From NCBI RefSeq assembly GCF_902459765.1, contig NZ_CABPSP010000002.1:496001-560000 (forward strand): a stretch of 64,000 nt of DNA, read 5' to 3'. Positions 27,062 to 36,320 of the stretch are shown piece by piece (the stretch's first letter is position 1; the number at the start of each line of letters is the position of its first letter). The DNA is from Pandoraea anapnoica. GTDB lineage: Bacteria; Pseudomonadota; Gammaproteobacteria; Burkholderiales; Burkholderiaceae. The notes below the pieces were generated by a model. The model saw only the letters and a list, made by a program, of their open reading frames with translations, was not told the origin of the DNA and did no database searches. Both the position numbers and the translations under genes were made by a program.

Positions 27062-27730
27062 ATGGAAGCAAAGCCGCCACGCCGAACCCGCGAACGAATT
27101 CTCGAAGTGTCCCTGCGACTCTTCAACGAAATCGGCGAACCGAATGTCACCACCACCACGATTGCCGAGGAGATGAAGATCAGCCCCGGCAATCTGTACT
27201 ATCACTTCCGCAACAAAGACGACATCATCAACAGCATCTTTGCGCAGTTCGAGCAGGAAATCGAACGTCGCCTGCGGCTGCCCGATGATCACAAACCCAC
27301 GCTCGACGAAGTCTGGACGTATCTGCAATACATGTCCGAATTTCTGTGGCGTTTTCGTTTCCTCTATCGCGACCTCAACGACCTGCTCGCGCGCAACCGC
27401 ACGCTGGAGACGCACTTCAAGCAGATCGTCGGCCACAAGAAGCGTTTTGCACGCGAGATGTGCGACCTGCTCGTGGCCGATGGCGAAATGGAAATCACGC
27501 CGGAGCAAATTGAGATCGTGACCACCAATATGGTGGTGTTGTCCACGTACTGGTTGTCCTATCAATTCGTGATGAACCCGCGCAAGTACAACGATCCTGA
27601 AGAAATCGGCGCAGGGCTGCATCAATCGAGCTATAACATCCTTTCGCAAATGGCGCCCTACCTCAAGGGCAAGTCGCGCGAGCTGTATGACAAGATGGCT
27701 CGGGAATCATCATCCAAGGGAGTGCAGTAA
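27062..27730 (+). CDS. TetR-family transcriptional regulator
   Basis: A 222-residue regulator with an N-terminal helix-turn-helix (RERILEVSLRLFNEIGEPNV, then ISPGNLYYHFRNKDDII) and a helical C-terminal domain (LRFRFLYRDL-like segment, then FKQIVGHKKRF) of the kind found in proteobacterial TetR proteins next to LOG genes. It is separated from the LOG gene by only 3 bases, so it may autoregulate the pair. The ligand is unknown. Confidence 0.9.
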   Translation: MEAKPPRRTRERILEVSLRLFNEIGEPNVTTTTIAEEMKISPGNLYYHFRNKDDIINSIFAQFEQEIERRLRLPDDHKPTLDEVWTYLQYMSEFLWRFRFLYRDLNDLLARNRTLETHFKQIVGHKKRFAREMCDLLVADGEMEITPEQIEIVTTNMVVLSTYWLSYQFVMNPRKYNDPEEIGAGLHQSSYNILSQMAPYLKGKSRELYDKMARESSSKGVQ

Positions 27731-27733
27731 GGC

Positions 27734-28330
27734 ATGTCGTCGGAAGTCAAATCCATTTGCATCTACTGCGGGGCCGCAACCGGCGCTCGCCCCGAGTACG
27801 CAGACGCGGCCCGTGATCTGGGTCGTCGCATGGCCGACGCTGGCATCCGTCTCGTGTACGGCGGTGGCAAGGTCGGCCTGATGGGCATCATTGCCGACGC
27901 CGTGCTCGCGCATGGCGGCGAGGCCATCGGCGTCATTCCGAAGGCATTGATGGAGAAGGAAGTCGGCCATACCGGGCTGACGGAACTCCACGTCGTCGAG
28001 AACATGCACCAGCGCAAGCAGATGATGGCCGACCTTTCGGACGCCTTCATCGCCATGCCCGGCGGCATCGGTACATGCGAAGAGCTGTTCGAAGTCTTCA
28101 CCTGGCTGCAAATCGGCTATCACGCGAAGCCCATCGGCTTGCTCAACGTCGAGAACTACTACGATCCGTTGCTGGTGTTCCTCAAGTCGATGGTGACCGA
28201 ACAGTTCCTCAAGGCGCCGCAACTCGATCAGTTGCAGATCGCAGCATCGCCGGAATCGTTGCTGGAGACAATGCGTCACTTCAAGCCGTCGCAGGTCGAT
28301 CGCTGGGCGCATCAACGCACGCAGATCTAA
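27734..28330 (+). CDS. LOG family protein (nucleoside 5'-monophosphate phosphoribohydrolase)
   Basis: A 198-residue protein with the LOG/TIGR00730 pattern: SICIYCGAATGARPEYADAA at the N-terminus, VYGGGKVGLMGIIADAVL, and the phosphate and catalytic motif PGGIGTCEELFEVFTWLQ (PGGxGTxxE). Members cleave cytokinin or purine ribotides to the free base and ribose phosphate, and PpnN homologues bind (p)ppGpp. Length matches the short LOG type. Confidence 0.93.
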   Translation: MSSEVKSICIYCGAATGARPEYADAARDLGRRMADAGIRLVYGGGKVGLMGIIADAVLAHGGEAIGVIPKALMEKEVGHTGLTELHVVENMHQRKQMMADLSDAFIAMPGGIGTCEELFEVFTWLQIGYHAKPIGLLNVENYYDPLLVFLKSMVTEQFLKAPQLDQLQIAASPESLLETMRHFKPSQVDRWAHQRTQI

Positions 28331-28622
28331 GCAGTCGCTTCGTTGCCTTTTGCTTCATCGCTGCGCGGCACGACCGTCGCGCAGCACCTTCTCTTTATCT
28401 CCCTTCCCTGCCGCAGCCTCCCCCCTCCCAAAGCAGAGATCGGCCGGACCCACGTGCCTGGATGTCGTGCTTTTGGCTGTCAGGCGATCTCCTCCCACGC
28501 CAAACGGCGCGATTGAACTCTCCACGTCTCCGACACTCAGACATCCGTTGCATGCGGACCTTTGCGTGCACGCCCGCCGTTCTGCCCGCCTGGGTCAACA
28601 CCATCCGACGAGCAACCTACCC

Positions 28623-29195
28623 ATGATGTTAAAGATGCTCCGCCCGATGCGGCTGCTGCGATCCCGCTGGCTGCGTCCGCATGCCAGCCTGCTGTTGCGC
28701 CGCAGTCTGTGGCAAGCCACTCCGCGTGGCGTGGCCATCGGACTGGCGTGCGGTGTCTTTTTCGGGTTTCTGATTCCGGTGGCGCAAATGCCGGTGGCGA
28801 TTCTCGTCGCAGCCTTTCTGCGCGGAAATCTCTTTCTGGCGACGATGGGCACGCTGATTACCAATCCGCTCACGGTGCCGTTCGTCTATTTCGGGGCGCA
28901 TCATGTCGGACGCTGGATGCTTGACTGGTCCCCCAAGGCCGAGATCGAAGCGACTGTCGCGGCGGCCACGCAGGCCGGTGAGAGCTTCTGGACGCAATTA
29001 CTGAATTTCGACTTCGGCACCGCGACGTTGCATCTCGGTACCGGTCTGGCTGCCTTTGCCGTCGCGGGCGGTGTGCTGGCGTACGTCATCGGCTTCTTTT
29101 CGATCCGGTGGCATCAGCAACGTCAACTGGCAACGCCGGTGGGTTCGCGCACCTCGGCAGCCACGGCGGCGGTGAGAAACCCGCCGCGCGGCTGA
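28623..29195 (+). CDS. DUF2062 membrane protein
   Basis: A 190-residue protein with a basic N-terminus and then three transmembrane helices. The conserved core is RGVAIGLACGVFFGFLIPV followed by FLRGNLFLATMGTLITNPLT, the DUF2062 signature. Function is unknown; the domain is found in envelope proteins. Two adjacent ATG codons are possible starts (28623, 28626). The 292 bases before it hold no recognised feature. Confidence 0.85.
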   Translation: MMLKMLRPMRLLRSRWLRPHASLLLRRSLWQATPRGVAIGLACGVFFGFLIPVAQMPVAILVAAFLRGNLFLATMGTLITNPLTVPFVYFGAHHVGRWMLDWSPKAEIEATVAAATQAGESFWTQLLNFDFGTATLHLGTGLAAFAVAGGVLAYVIGFFSIRWHQQRQLATPVGSRTSAATAAVRNPPRG

Positions 29196-29218
29196 CTGCA
29201 CGCCCCCACCTCCGCAGA

Positions 29219-29839
29219 TCAGAACGACGAGCCCGGCTCCTTGAGGAAAGCGATTTCCTCCGGCGTCGAGTCGCGTCCCAACGCCGCATTACGATGTGGA
29301 TATCGACCGAATCGCTCGATGATGACGGCGTGTCTGCGCGCGTAATCGAGGTTATCGACGAGGCCCGACGTCTGCGCCAGTTGCTCGTAGAGTGCCAGCG
29401 ACATGTGCTGGCTTTCGAGCGACTCGTCGTGTTCGAACGGCAGATAGACGAACACGCGATGCTGCGCAGTCGGCAGCCGCTGATCGTCACCCGCCTCAAC
29501 GAGGCGACGCGCCACTGCTAGCGCCTGCGCATCGCCCGCGAATGCTTCGCCACGATGCCGGAACAAATTGCGCGAGAACTGATCGAGCACCACGATCAGC
29601 GCACAAGCGCCGAGCGGTGTTTGCGCCCAGTCGCTCAATTCCCCGGCAACCGCCTGCGCGTGGATCTCACCGAAGCGGGTGCGAATCTCCTCGTCGAAGG
29701 CATCCGATTTGCGGAACCACTCGGGACGTGCCATCCCATAGACCTCAGCGTCAGGCGTGCCGAACCAGAAGTCGAGCACCGCCTGCCAGGGTTGCAACGG
29801 TTGGGTTTGCGAAAGAATGTCTGCTGCCGGGCGTGCCAT
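29219..29839 (-). CDS. DUF924 family protein
   Basis: A 206-residue soluble protein. Signatures are VLDFWFGTPDAEVYG, WFRKSDAFDEEIRTRFG, VLDQFSRNLFRH and FVYLPFEHDESLESQ, all typical of DUF924 (TPR-like helical fold, no known activity). The start at 29839 gives the family length; the longer frame upstream runs into the neighbouring gene. It lies 47 bases after the AlaX gene on the same strand. Confidence 0.92.
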   Translation of the reverse strand: MARPAADILSQTQPLQPWQAVLDFWFGTPDAEVYGMARPEWFRKSDAFDEEIRTRFGEIHAQAVAGELSDWAQTPLGACALIVVLDQFSRNLFRHRGEAFAGDAQALAVARRLVEAGDDQRLPTAQHRVFVYLPFEHDESLESQHMSLALYEQLAQTSGLVDNLDYARRHAVIIERFGRYPHRNAALGRDSTPEEIAFLKEPGSSF

Positions 29840-29886
29840 CGAGGATCCTGAGGTGAGCGTTGGGAGATCGCCCGATGATGCCAGAC

Positions 29887-30618
29887 TCAGGCGAATGCCA
29901 ACACCACCCGACGGGTGCGCGACGTCTTCTTCTCGATCTTCGACACGCGCAATGCGCCGATCTCCGCCGTGTTGCCCACGTGCGTGCCGCCGCATGGCTG
30001 CAAGTCGATGCCTTCGATGCGCACGAGTCGCACGCGGCCCAGCCCGACCGGCGGCTTCACGCTCATCGTCCGCACGAGTTCCGGGCGCTCTGCCATCTCT
30101 TCGTCGCTGATGCTGTCGATCGCGACCGGACGTGCCGCCGCCACGAGCGCCGCCAATCCGGCTTCTACCGTCTCACGCTCAATCGGTTCGTTCGTCACGA
30201 AGTCGAGCCGCGCGTATTCCGTGGTGATGCTGCATCCGTCGACCGGGTGCGGCAGCACGGCGCACATCAGGTGCGACGCGGTATGAAACCGCATATGACG
30301 GAAGCGTCGCTCCCAGTCGATTTCCGCCTGAACGACATCGCCGACCGACAGTCCGGCCAGTACGTGGCCCTGCCCTTCGGCGGGTACGTGCACGGCATCG
30401 TCGGGCGTCGCGCCTTCGTGTTTCGACTTGCGGGTGTCTGCGATGGTCAGGCGCGTACCGTCGGCAAGCACAAATGCTCCGGCGTCACCGGCTTGCCCGC
30501 CACCGAGCGGATAGAAGACGGTGCGATCGAGCATGATGCCCGTGTCGTCGATATGCGTGATGCGCGCCTCGCATTGGCGCAGATAGGCGTCTTGTCGGAA
30601 CAGCGCTTCGGTTGTCAT
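29887..30618 (-). CDS. Alanyl-tRNA editing protein (AlaX type)
   Basis: A 243-residue stand-alone homologue of the AlaRS editing domain that hydrolyses Ser- or Gly-tRNA(Ala). Zinc-binding HTASH (about residue 111) and CGGTHVGN (about 208) are both present. The N-terminal TVFYPLGGGQAGDAG is the glycine-rich motif of AlaX-II proteins. The start at 30618 follows an AAAGGAG site. Confidence 0.92.
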   Translation of the reverse strand: MTTEALFRQDAYLRQCEARITHIDDTGIMLDRTVFYPLGGGQAGDAGAFVLADGTRLTIADTRKSKHEGATPDDAVHVPAEGQGHVLAGLSVGDVVQAEIDWERRFRHMRFHTASHLMCAVLPHPVDGCSITTEYARLDFVTNEPIERETVEAGLAALVAAARPVAIDSISDEEMAERPELVRTMSVKPPVGLGRVRLVRIEGIDLQPCGGTHVGNTAEIGALRVSKIEKKTSRTRRVVLAFA

Positions 30619-30938
30619 ACGGTCTCCTTTGGGAACGGGACATGTTCGCGCGACTCCCACCCCGCTGGCAAGACACAATCCCGTGCGCCGACGCCGGTAC
30701 GGTCGTGCCCGCGCGCGATTCAGCGCCCTCCACCGCCATCAGGCAGTTCCTCGTGCTTATCCCAATGCGGCCCACTTTGGTCCGTGACCAATGTGACCTC
30801 ATAGGCTGCGCCCCAACCCGGCGCCGCGTTTGTGACTTCTCGACATCGATTGTCCCGGGGCAACAGCCCGCCGCTTTGGCTCGCCGCATATTACGGACGA
30901 TCGCAATGACGCGATCGCACTTTGAAAGGAACGACGCC
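30619..30938. other. Divergent region between AlaX and the chaperone-like gene
   Basis: 320 bases with no supported gene. It includes a TTGGTC-CGT-GACCAA inverted repeat at 30777-30791, a possible operator. I searched it for HrpB/HrpX-type TTCG...TTCG boxes and found none. Confidence 0.5.
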
Positions 30939-31412
30939 ATGACGAGACCCCCTCTTGCCCGTCCACGGGCCCCCTCTCCTGCTGCGACCGCTCATCATCG
31001 GGCTCAAGCCTTGTCGTCCTCGGCCCCCGTCTCCCACATCAGCTGCGCGGTGGATTCGCAAGCGCTCGCGCATGCATATGCCCTGTACGCCTCGAACGAT
31101 CTGGAAGGGGCCGCCCGCGCGTTCGCCGCGATTTGCCGCGCGCTCCCCGATCACACCGCCGTATACAAAGCCTTCGGCTACGTGCTTTGCCAGCTTGGCG
31201 ATTTCGAACAGGCGATCGCGCCACTGATGGTGGCGATCTCCCGTGAATACGGCAATCCGGAACCGCTCTACTTCGCCGCGATCTGCATGCAACGCACGGG
31301 CGACCCGCAAACCGCGCGCGAGATGGCAACCGACGCGCTGGACATGGCCCGCTGCGCGCATGACAACACAGACCTGCGCACGCGACTGACACGTCTGCTG
31401 GACGCGCTGTGA
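30939..31412 (+). CDS. Type III secretion chaperone-like TPR protein (SycD/LcrH type)
   Basis: A 157-residue protein. After a Pro/Ala-rich N-terminus, residues 45-157 follow the three-TPR pattern of class II translocator chaperones: LAHAYALYASNDLEGAARAF, then AICRALPDHTAVYKAFGYVL, then LGDFEQAIAPLMVAI, then PEPLYFAAICMQRTGDPQTA. This matches LcrH/SycD in order and spacing. Start chosen from the GAAAGGAA site before 30939; 30906 is an alternative. The next gene, in the same direction, may encode its client. No secretion apparatus gene is in the window. Confidence 0.72.
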   Translation: MTRPPLARPRAPSPAATAHHRAQALSSSAPVSHISCAVDSQALAHAYALYASNDLEGAARAFAAICRALPDHTAVYKAFGYVLCQLGDFEQAIAPLMVAISREYGNPEPLYFAAICMQRTGDPQTAREMATDALDMARCAHDNTDLRTRLTRLLDAL

Positions 31413-31451
31413 TCCCCGCTTCTTTCAACAACGTTCAATCCCTCCAAATCG

Positions 31452-32297
31452 ATGCCAAGTACCCAACCGAACACCTACGTCACACACACCAACGCCTCGA
31501 GTGCCCACGCCAGCGGCACGCCCTTACCCGGTGGGGACAACGCCGCCGTGAGAAAAGACGCGGCGAACGCCCTCGCCCGACTTTCCGACATCTCGAACTC
31601 ATTAAGTGAGATGGCACCTTCGCCGCCTGCGGTCGGGCGCTTTACGGCGTTGATGCACCACGTCGGTAACGCTGCATTGAGCATCAGTGCACTGGGTGTC
31701 GCCAGCCTGAATACGGTGAAGGAAACGTACGAGTGCAGCACGCTATCCAGCGCGCACAAAATTTCGTTGAGTACTGCTGCGGTCGCATCGTTGTCGAGCG
31801 TGATGGATCTTGCGGTGGCGGTCGGCAAGTACTGCAATCCCGAGTCGACCACGTCGCAGATCATGAATACGGCATGGTTTGCATCTGCCGGAAAACTCCT
31901 CGGTTCGAAGCATATCGAGACCTACGGCGGGAAATATCAGACGGCGCTACTGGGCGCGTCGATGATGCTGTTCTTCAATCGGGCGGGCCAGATCGCAGGC
32001 GAGCACGACGCGCAGCACGAACACGACGACGCCGTCACGCCGAACTCGCTGGGCTTGCCCGCGCTGTCGTCCGCACCGCAGACCCTCGCACAGGAGATCG
32101 ATGCGCTGCAAAGCTGCATCGGCTTTGCCGCCACGGCTTATCGGGCCTTCGGGAATATTGCGACGACAGCGGTCATCGACTGGATGAGCGCGAGAGAAGC
32201 AAAACGCAATATGGATGTGGTCGAGCGCCAGCTGAACTACGAAGACCCGTTCGGGACCGAGGGGAAGTTCAGGCTTCGAGATGCCGACGCGGCTTAA
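31452..32297 (+). CDS. Protein of unknown function, possible client of the TPR chaperone
   Basis: A 281-residue protein I do not recognise. The first 60 residues are Ser/Thr/Asn/Ala-rich without a Sec signal, like type III secretion N-termini. Hydrophobic or amphipathic stretches follow at about 66-90, 105-125, 140-150, 165-185 and 220-245, with polar turns; an acidic and His-rich loop (EHDAQHEHDDAV) lies near 190. The C-terminus is charged. No strong ribosome site precedes the ATG. It is slightly less GC-rich than its neighbours. Translocator, effector or membrane protein are all possible. Confidence 0.65.
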   Translation: MPSTQPNTYVTHTNASSAHASGTPLPGGDNAAVRKDAANALARLSDISNSLSEMAPSPPAVGRFTALMHHVGNAALSISALGVASLNTVKETYECSTLSSAHKISLSTAAVASLSSVMDLAVAVGKYCNPESTTSQIMNTAWFASAGKLLGSKHIETYGGKYQTALLGASMMLFFNRAGQIAGEHDAQHEHDDAVTPNSLGLPALSSAPQTLAQEIDALQSCIGFAATAYRAFGNIATTAVIDWMSAREAKRNMDVVERQLNYEDPFGTEGKFRLRDADAA

Positions 32298-32313
32298 CGT
32301 GGGTTAACGCGGC

Positions 32314-32769
32314 TTAGCCCGCCTTATTCCGCATCCAGTCGGCCGTGCCGTAGAACGCCTGCATCAGGCGTTCCTGCAACGCGCCTTCCACATGGATGTC
32401 CTGCATGGCGAGCGCCATGCAGCGTAACCACTGGTCGCGCTCGCTCGATGCGATCGGGAACGGCAGATGGCGCGCGCGCAACATCGGGTGGCCGAACCGT
32501 TCGATGTAATGGTTCGGCCCGCCAAGCCAGCCGCACAGGAACCAGAAGAGTTTGTCGCGCGAGCCGTCGAGCGACGCCGGATGCATCGCGCGAATGCCCG
32601 CAAATTCGGACTCAAGGTCCATCAGATCGTAGAAACGATCGACGAGTTCGCGCACGCGCGCCTCGCCGCCGAGCAGGGAAAAGGCCGTCGGCTGTGCCGG
32701 CGTGTCTTGCGTTTCGTCAGCTGCCGCAGCAGCCTGACGGGTGTTTTCGGAGGAGTTTTCGGTCGTCAT
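32314..32769 (-). CDS. Group II truncated haemoglobin
   Basis: A 151-residue protein. After an Ala/Thr-rich leader of about 30 residues comes a 2-over-2 globin: LLGGEARVRELVDRFYDLMD, then FAGIRAMHPAS, then KLFWFLCGWLGGPNHYIERF and PMLRARHLPFPI, where the His of RARH is the proximal haem ligand. Group II globins bind O2 and NO. The start at 32769 fits the family; the longer frame upstream is an overlap artefact. Confidence 0.92.
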   Translation of the reverse strand: MTTENSSENTRQAAAAADETQDTPAQPTAFSLLGGEARVRELVDRFYDLMDLESEFAGIRAMHPASLDGSRDKLFWFLCGWLGGPNHYIERFGHPMLRARHLPFPIASSERDQWLRCMALAMQDIHVEGALQERLMQAFYGTADWMRNKAG

Positions 32770-32869
32770 GGGCGATATTGTGCCCGAGGCCCAAGGCGTC
32801 TGCCACGGACGGCGTCTCGAAAAAGACAGCGGGTGAGCGCGGCACTTTGCCGCGCTCGACAGCTCACCA

Positions 32870-35428
32870 TCACACGTCGCGCAACGTGCGCACCGCCGAC
32901 TGACGCAATACCGCGCGCAAACCGCTCCAGCCACCAATCAGCGCACACAGAACACCCGCGCCGATCCCGAGCACAGGTAGCCACGGATTGAACGTCAGCG
33001 CGAACTCGAAGACGTAGCGCGCCAATGCCCAACCCAGTGCGCCCGCCCCCAACGCTGCGAGCAGCCCGGCCAATGCACCGACCGTCACCAGCTCCGCCAG
33101 ATGCACGTCGCGCAACTGTCGCGACGATGCCCCCAGCGCCCGCAAAATGCCACTCTCGCGCATGCGTTCGTCACGCGTACCGGCCAGCGCGGCGTACAGC
33201 ACCAGCACCCCGGCAGCGAGCGTGAAGAGGAAGAGCGCCTGCACTGCGTCGATGACCTGCGACAGAATCTGCTGTATCTGCGCCAGCAATGCGCCTGTGT
33301 CGATCACGGTGACGTTGGGGAACTGACGCACCAGCGCATCCGCCACGCTCTGCTGATTCGGCGCCAGATGGAACGACGTAATCCACGTCATCGGAAAATC
33401 GCGCAGTGCGGCGGGCGGCATCACCACGAAGAAATTCACACGCATCGATCCCCAGTCGAGCTTGCGCAAGCTCGTGATCGGCGCGTCGATGGTCTGCCCC
33501 GTCACTTCGAAGCGCAGCGTGTCGCCGAGCTTCAGGCCGAGCGTCTTCGCGATGCCCTCTTCCATCGAGATCTGCGGCTTGTCGGTTTCGCCGTACCACT
33601 GGCCCGCCGTCACACGGTTCCCATCAGGCAACGCCGACGTGTACGACAAATTGAATTCGCGCTCGGCAAGGCGACGCGCGCGCTCCTCGGTGTAGCTTTC
33701 TCCCGTCACCGGCTTGTCGTTGATGGCCGTCAGTCGCGCACGGATCATCGGCGAGAGCTGAACATCGGGCAGACCGGCCGCGTGAAGTTGTGTGAGCACC
33801 GGCGCGTCCTGCCCCGGCTGAATGTCGATGACGAAACGGTTCGGCGCGTCCGGCGGACTCGAATGCTGCCAACCTGCGACCAGATCGTTGCGCGTCACCG
33901 CCAACAGCAGCAACGCCATCAATCCCAGCCCCAACGCCACCACCTGCAAGGCGCTGCCGAGACCTCGGCGGCGCAACCCCGCCACCGCATACCGCCAGCC
34001 GATGCCGCCTATCGCGCCACCGGCGGCCCCCGTACTGCGCGCCCAAGCCGCAAGACCGCGAATCGCCAACCAGGCCAGCACGCCGAAAACGATTGCGCCG
34101 ACGACGAACCCACCGGCCACCAGCGCGCCCAGACGCAGATCACGCGCCGCGAACAGCAATAACGCGCCGAACGCCAGCGCGCTTGCGCCGTATGCAAGCC
34201 ATCCCTGACGGCGCGCTCCACCCACTACGTCGCGACGCAGCACGTGCAGCGGGGCCACTTCCGAGAGCGGCAACAGCGGCGGCAACGCAAAGCCCAGCAA
34301 CATCACGAGCGCGCTTGCCAGACCGAACGCAGCGGGTCGCCACGTCGGCGCAGGCAGCCCCGCCGGAATCACGTCGCCGAGCTGCGCCAGCAGCACCCAG
34401 TGCGCCGCGTAACCGAGCACGACGCCGAGCACGCCGCCGATCAGACCGAGACCGATGAATTCGAGTGTCACCATGCCGCGCAAGGCCCGGCGCGGCAGAC
34501 CCAGACAGCGCATGACGGCGCACGCGTCGAGATGGCGCTCGCTGTACCGGCGCGACGCGATGCCCACGGCCACCGCCGCAAGCACAGCGGCGAGCAGTGC
34601 CACGAGCGAGAGGAAGCGCTCGGCGCGATCGAGCGTCTGCCGCACTTGCGGCTGCCCGTCTTCCAGCGATTCGAGGTGAACACCGCGCGTCTGCTCTGCC
34701 GCCGGACGCGCCCATGCGGTGAACTTGCCGACCTGCGAGTCGGTGCCCGCCACCAGCAGACGGTAGGTGATGCGACTGCCGAACTGCACGAGGCCGGTCG
34801 ACGGCAATTCGTCGAAGCGCATCATCACGCGCGGTGCGAGCGAGCCGAAGCCGTAGCCCCGATCCATCTCACGAGTAATGACGGCAGCGATGCGCAGCGT
34901 GCGGTTGCCCACGCGGATCGACTCGCCGGGTTTGACGTGCAGCGCATCAAGCAGCGCAGTGTCGACCCAAACTGTACCCGGCGCGGGAATGCCGTCGGCT
35001 GGTGCGTCCGGTGTATTGGCCCCGGCATCGGGGGCAACGCGCACGCGGCCGCGCAACGGATAACCGTCGCTCACCGCCTTGAGCGACGAGAGGCGGCTCG
35101 CGGCTATCTGACCGCCCTCGCCTCCCCCGCCCGTCGCACTGGCCATGCTGGGGAAATTGGCGATGACGGCTGTCGATAGCCCGTCGGCCTGCGCCTGACG
35201 GGTGAATTCGGGTGCCAGAGGCGCGTCGCTGCGAACGACGAGATCGGCAGCGAGCATCTGGCGTGCGTCGCGCTCAAGCCCGCCCTGCATCCGATCTGAG
35301 AGAAAACCGACGCTGGAAAGGGCACCGACCGCCAGCAACAATGCTACGAGAAGCAGATGCAACTCGCCCGCGCGCCAATCGCGCAGAAACATCCGCCAGG
35401 CCTGGCGGGCAACTTCAGTGAACCCCAT
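32870..35428 (-). CDS. FtsX-like ABC transporter permease (YbbP-type)
   Basis: An 852-residue inner-membrane protein with an N-terminal helix, a large periplasmic domain (about 50-260), a first FtsX core (about 265-400), further helices, a second periplasmic domain (about 530-720) and a C-terminal FtsX core. This is the ten-helix MacB-superfamily layout of E. coli YbbP. The usual partner ATPase (YbbA-type) is not adjacent. It overlaps the DUF4126 gene by 14 bases, so the two are coupled. Probable role in releasing lipids or lipoproteins from the membrane; inferred. Confidence 0.9.
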   Translation of the reverse strand: MGFTEVARQAWRMFLRDWRAGELHLLLVALLLAVGALSSVGFLSDRMQGGLERDARQMLAADLVVRSDAPLAPEFTRQAQADGLSTAVIANFPSMASATGGGGEGGQIAASRLSSLKAVSDGYPLRGRVRVAPDAGANTPDAPADGIPAPGTVWVDTALLDALHVKPGESIRVGNRTLRIAAVITREMDRGYGFGSLAPRVMMRFDELPSTGLVQFGSRITYRLLVAGTDSQVGKFTAWARPAAEQTRGVHLESLEDGQPQVRQTLDRAERFLSLVALLAAVLAAVAVGIASRRYSERHLDACAVMRCLGLPRRALRGMVTLEFIGLGLIGGVLGVVLGYAAHWVLLAQLGDVIPAGLPAPTWRPAAFGLASALVMLLGFALPPLLPLSEVAPLHVLRRDVVGGARRQGWLAYGASALAFGALLLFAARDLRLGALVAGGFVVGAIVFGVLAWLAIRGLAAWARSTGAAGGAIGGIGWRYAVAGLRRRGLGSALQVVALGLGLMALLLLAVTRNDLVAGWQHSSPPDAPNRFVIDIQPGQDAPVLTQLHAAGLPDVQLSPMIRARLTAINDKPVTGESYTEERARRLAEREFNLSYTSALPDGNRVTAGQWYGETDKPQISMEEGIAKTLGLKLGDTLRFEVTGQTIDAPITSLRKLDWGSMRVNFFVVMPPAALRDFPMTWITSFHLAPNQQSVADALVRQFPNVTVIDTGALLAQIQQILSQVIDAVQALFLFTLAAGVLVLYAALAGTRDERMRESGILRALGASSRQLRDVHLAELVTVGALAGLLAALGAGALGWALARYVFEFALTFNPWLPVLGIGAGVLCALIGGWSGLRAVLRQSAVRTLRDV

Positions 35429-36011
35429 CGTTCCTCAATCCTTTAACCCGCGCCAGTAACGAGCGCCAACCGCGCCAGACGCGCGGCAACCACCACCAAG
35501 CCAACACGACGAACAGCAACAACATCAGGAGAAAAACGGCGGGAAGGAAAAACGCCAGCGCCAGTCCGCCCACCGTGGAGACATCTTCGCCGGCTGAGGC
35601 CGCGACATTCGAGAAAGGTTCCGGCGACGTGTTGATCAGCGCACGACTGCCCGCCTTGGCCAGATGCGCCGTGCCTGCCAGCGCGCCGCCCGCCAGTCCG
35701 GCCAGCACGGTCACGGCCGGATCGGTCTGACCCAGCGCCGCCGCGCCAAGCACGATCCCCGCCGGAATCCGGATGAAGGTATGCACGGCGTCCCACGCGC
35801 TGTCGACAAAGGGGATCTTGTCCGCGAAGAACTCGATGGCGGCCAGCACGCCCGCTGTGGCAATCACCCATGTCGACGCCAGCACGGCGAGCGTTGGTGG
35901 CAGGTGCAACCACCCGAAACGCGCTGCCAGACCCGCGCAGAACACCGTCAGGTACAACCGCAGGCCGCTGCCCCAGGACAGCCCTGCGCCGAGCGCAATC
36001 GATTCAAGCAT
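35415..36011 (-). CDS. DUF4126 membrane protein
   Basis: A 198-residue protein with about five transmembrane helices. The patterns LGAGLSWGSGLRLYLTVFCA and ALINTSPEPFSNVAASAGED are DUF4126 signatures. Start at 36011 (MLESIALG) by family precedent. Its end overlaps the start of the FtsX-like permease gene, which lies downstream. Function unknown. Confidence 0.88.
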   Translation of the reverse strand: MLESIALGAGLSWGSGLRLYLTVFCAGLAARFGWLHLPPTLAVLASTWVIATAGVLAAIEFFADKIPFVDSAWDAVHTFIRIPAGIVLGAAALGQTDPAVTVLAGLAGGALAGTAHLAKAGSRALINTSPEPFSNVAASAGEDVSTVGGLALAFFLPAVFLLMLLLFVVLAWWWLPRVWRGWRSLLARVKGLRNDGVH

Positions 36012-36320
36012 GGTGACCTCGCTGCCGCCGACATGACGGCGTCGCACGATCACGCGTCGCGCACTGCCGACGCGGTAACAGCCCACCCGCCCCCCCGCCG
36101 GATATCGATCCATTAACGCCGTCCAACCACCCGGCATCTGCCCGACATCCGCCCCAAATGTGACCGATGAGTAACTCGACTGTTACCGCGCCATTATGCC
36201 GCGCGTTGCGGCAACGCACCACCGGTGACTTGAAAGGCCCCTGCGGCGCGTACGGGCGCAGGATTAGCGCCGTTGGCAGGCCTGGAACAGCGGCGGCCTG
36301 ACGTCGCTATCACGCCACCA
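36012..36320 (-). other. sugE-DUF4126 intergenic region
   Basis: 309 bases. I see no gene. It should hold the promoter of the DUF4126-permease pair. An 11-base inverted repeat (36071-36081 with 36180-36190) was judged to be within chance. Confidence 0.5.

Noticed and set aside
30619-30938. Possible HrpB/PIP-type TTCG-N16-TTCG box before the chaperone-like gene.
   Set aside because: Searched by eye and no pair with correct spacing was found; only an unrelated TTGGTC/GACCAA palindrome is present.
36071-36190. An 11-base inverted repeat CGCGGTAACAG / CTGTTACCGCG about 98 bases apart.
   Set aside because: Over 64 kb one or two such pairs at this distance are expected by chance; no gene context supports it.
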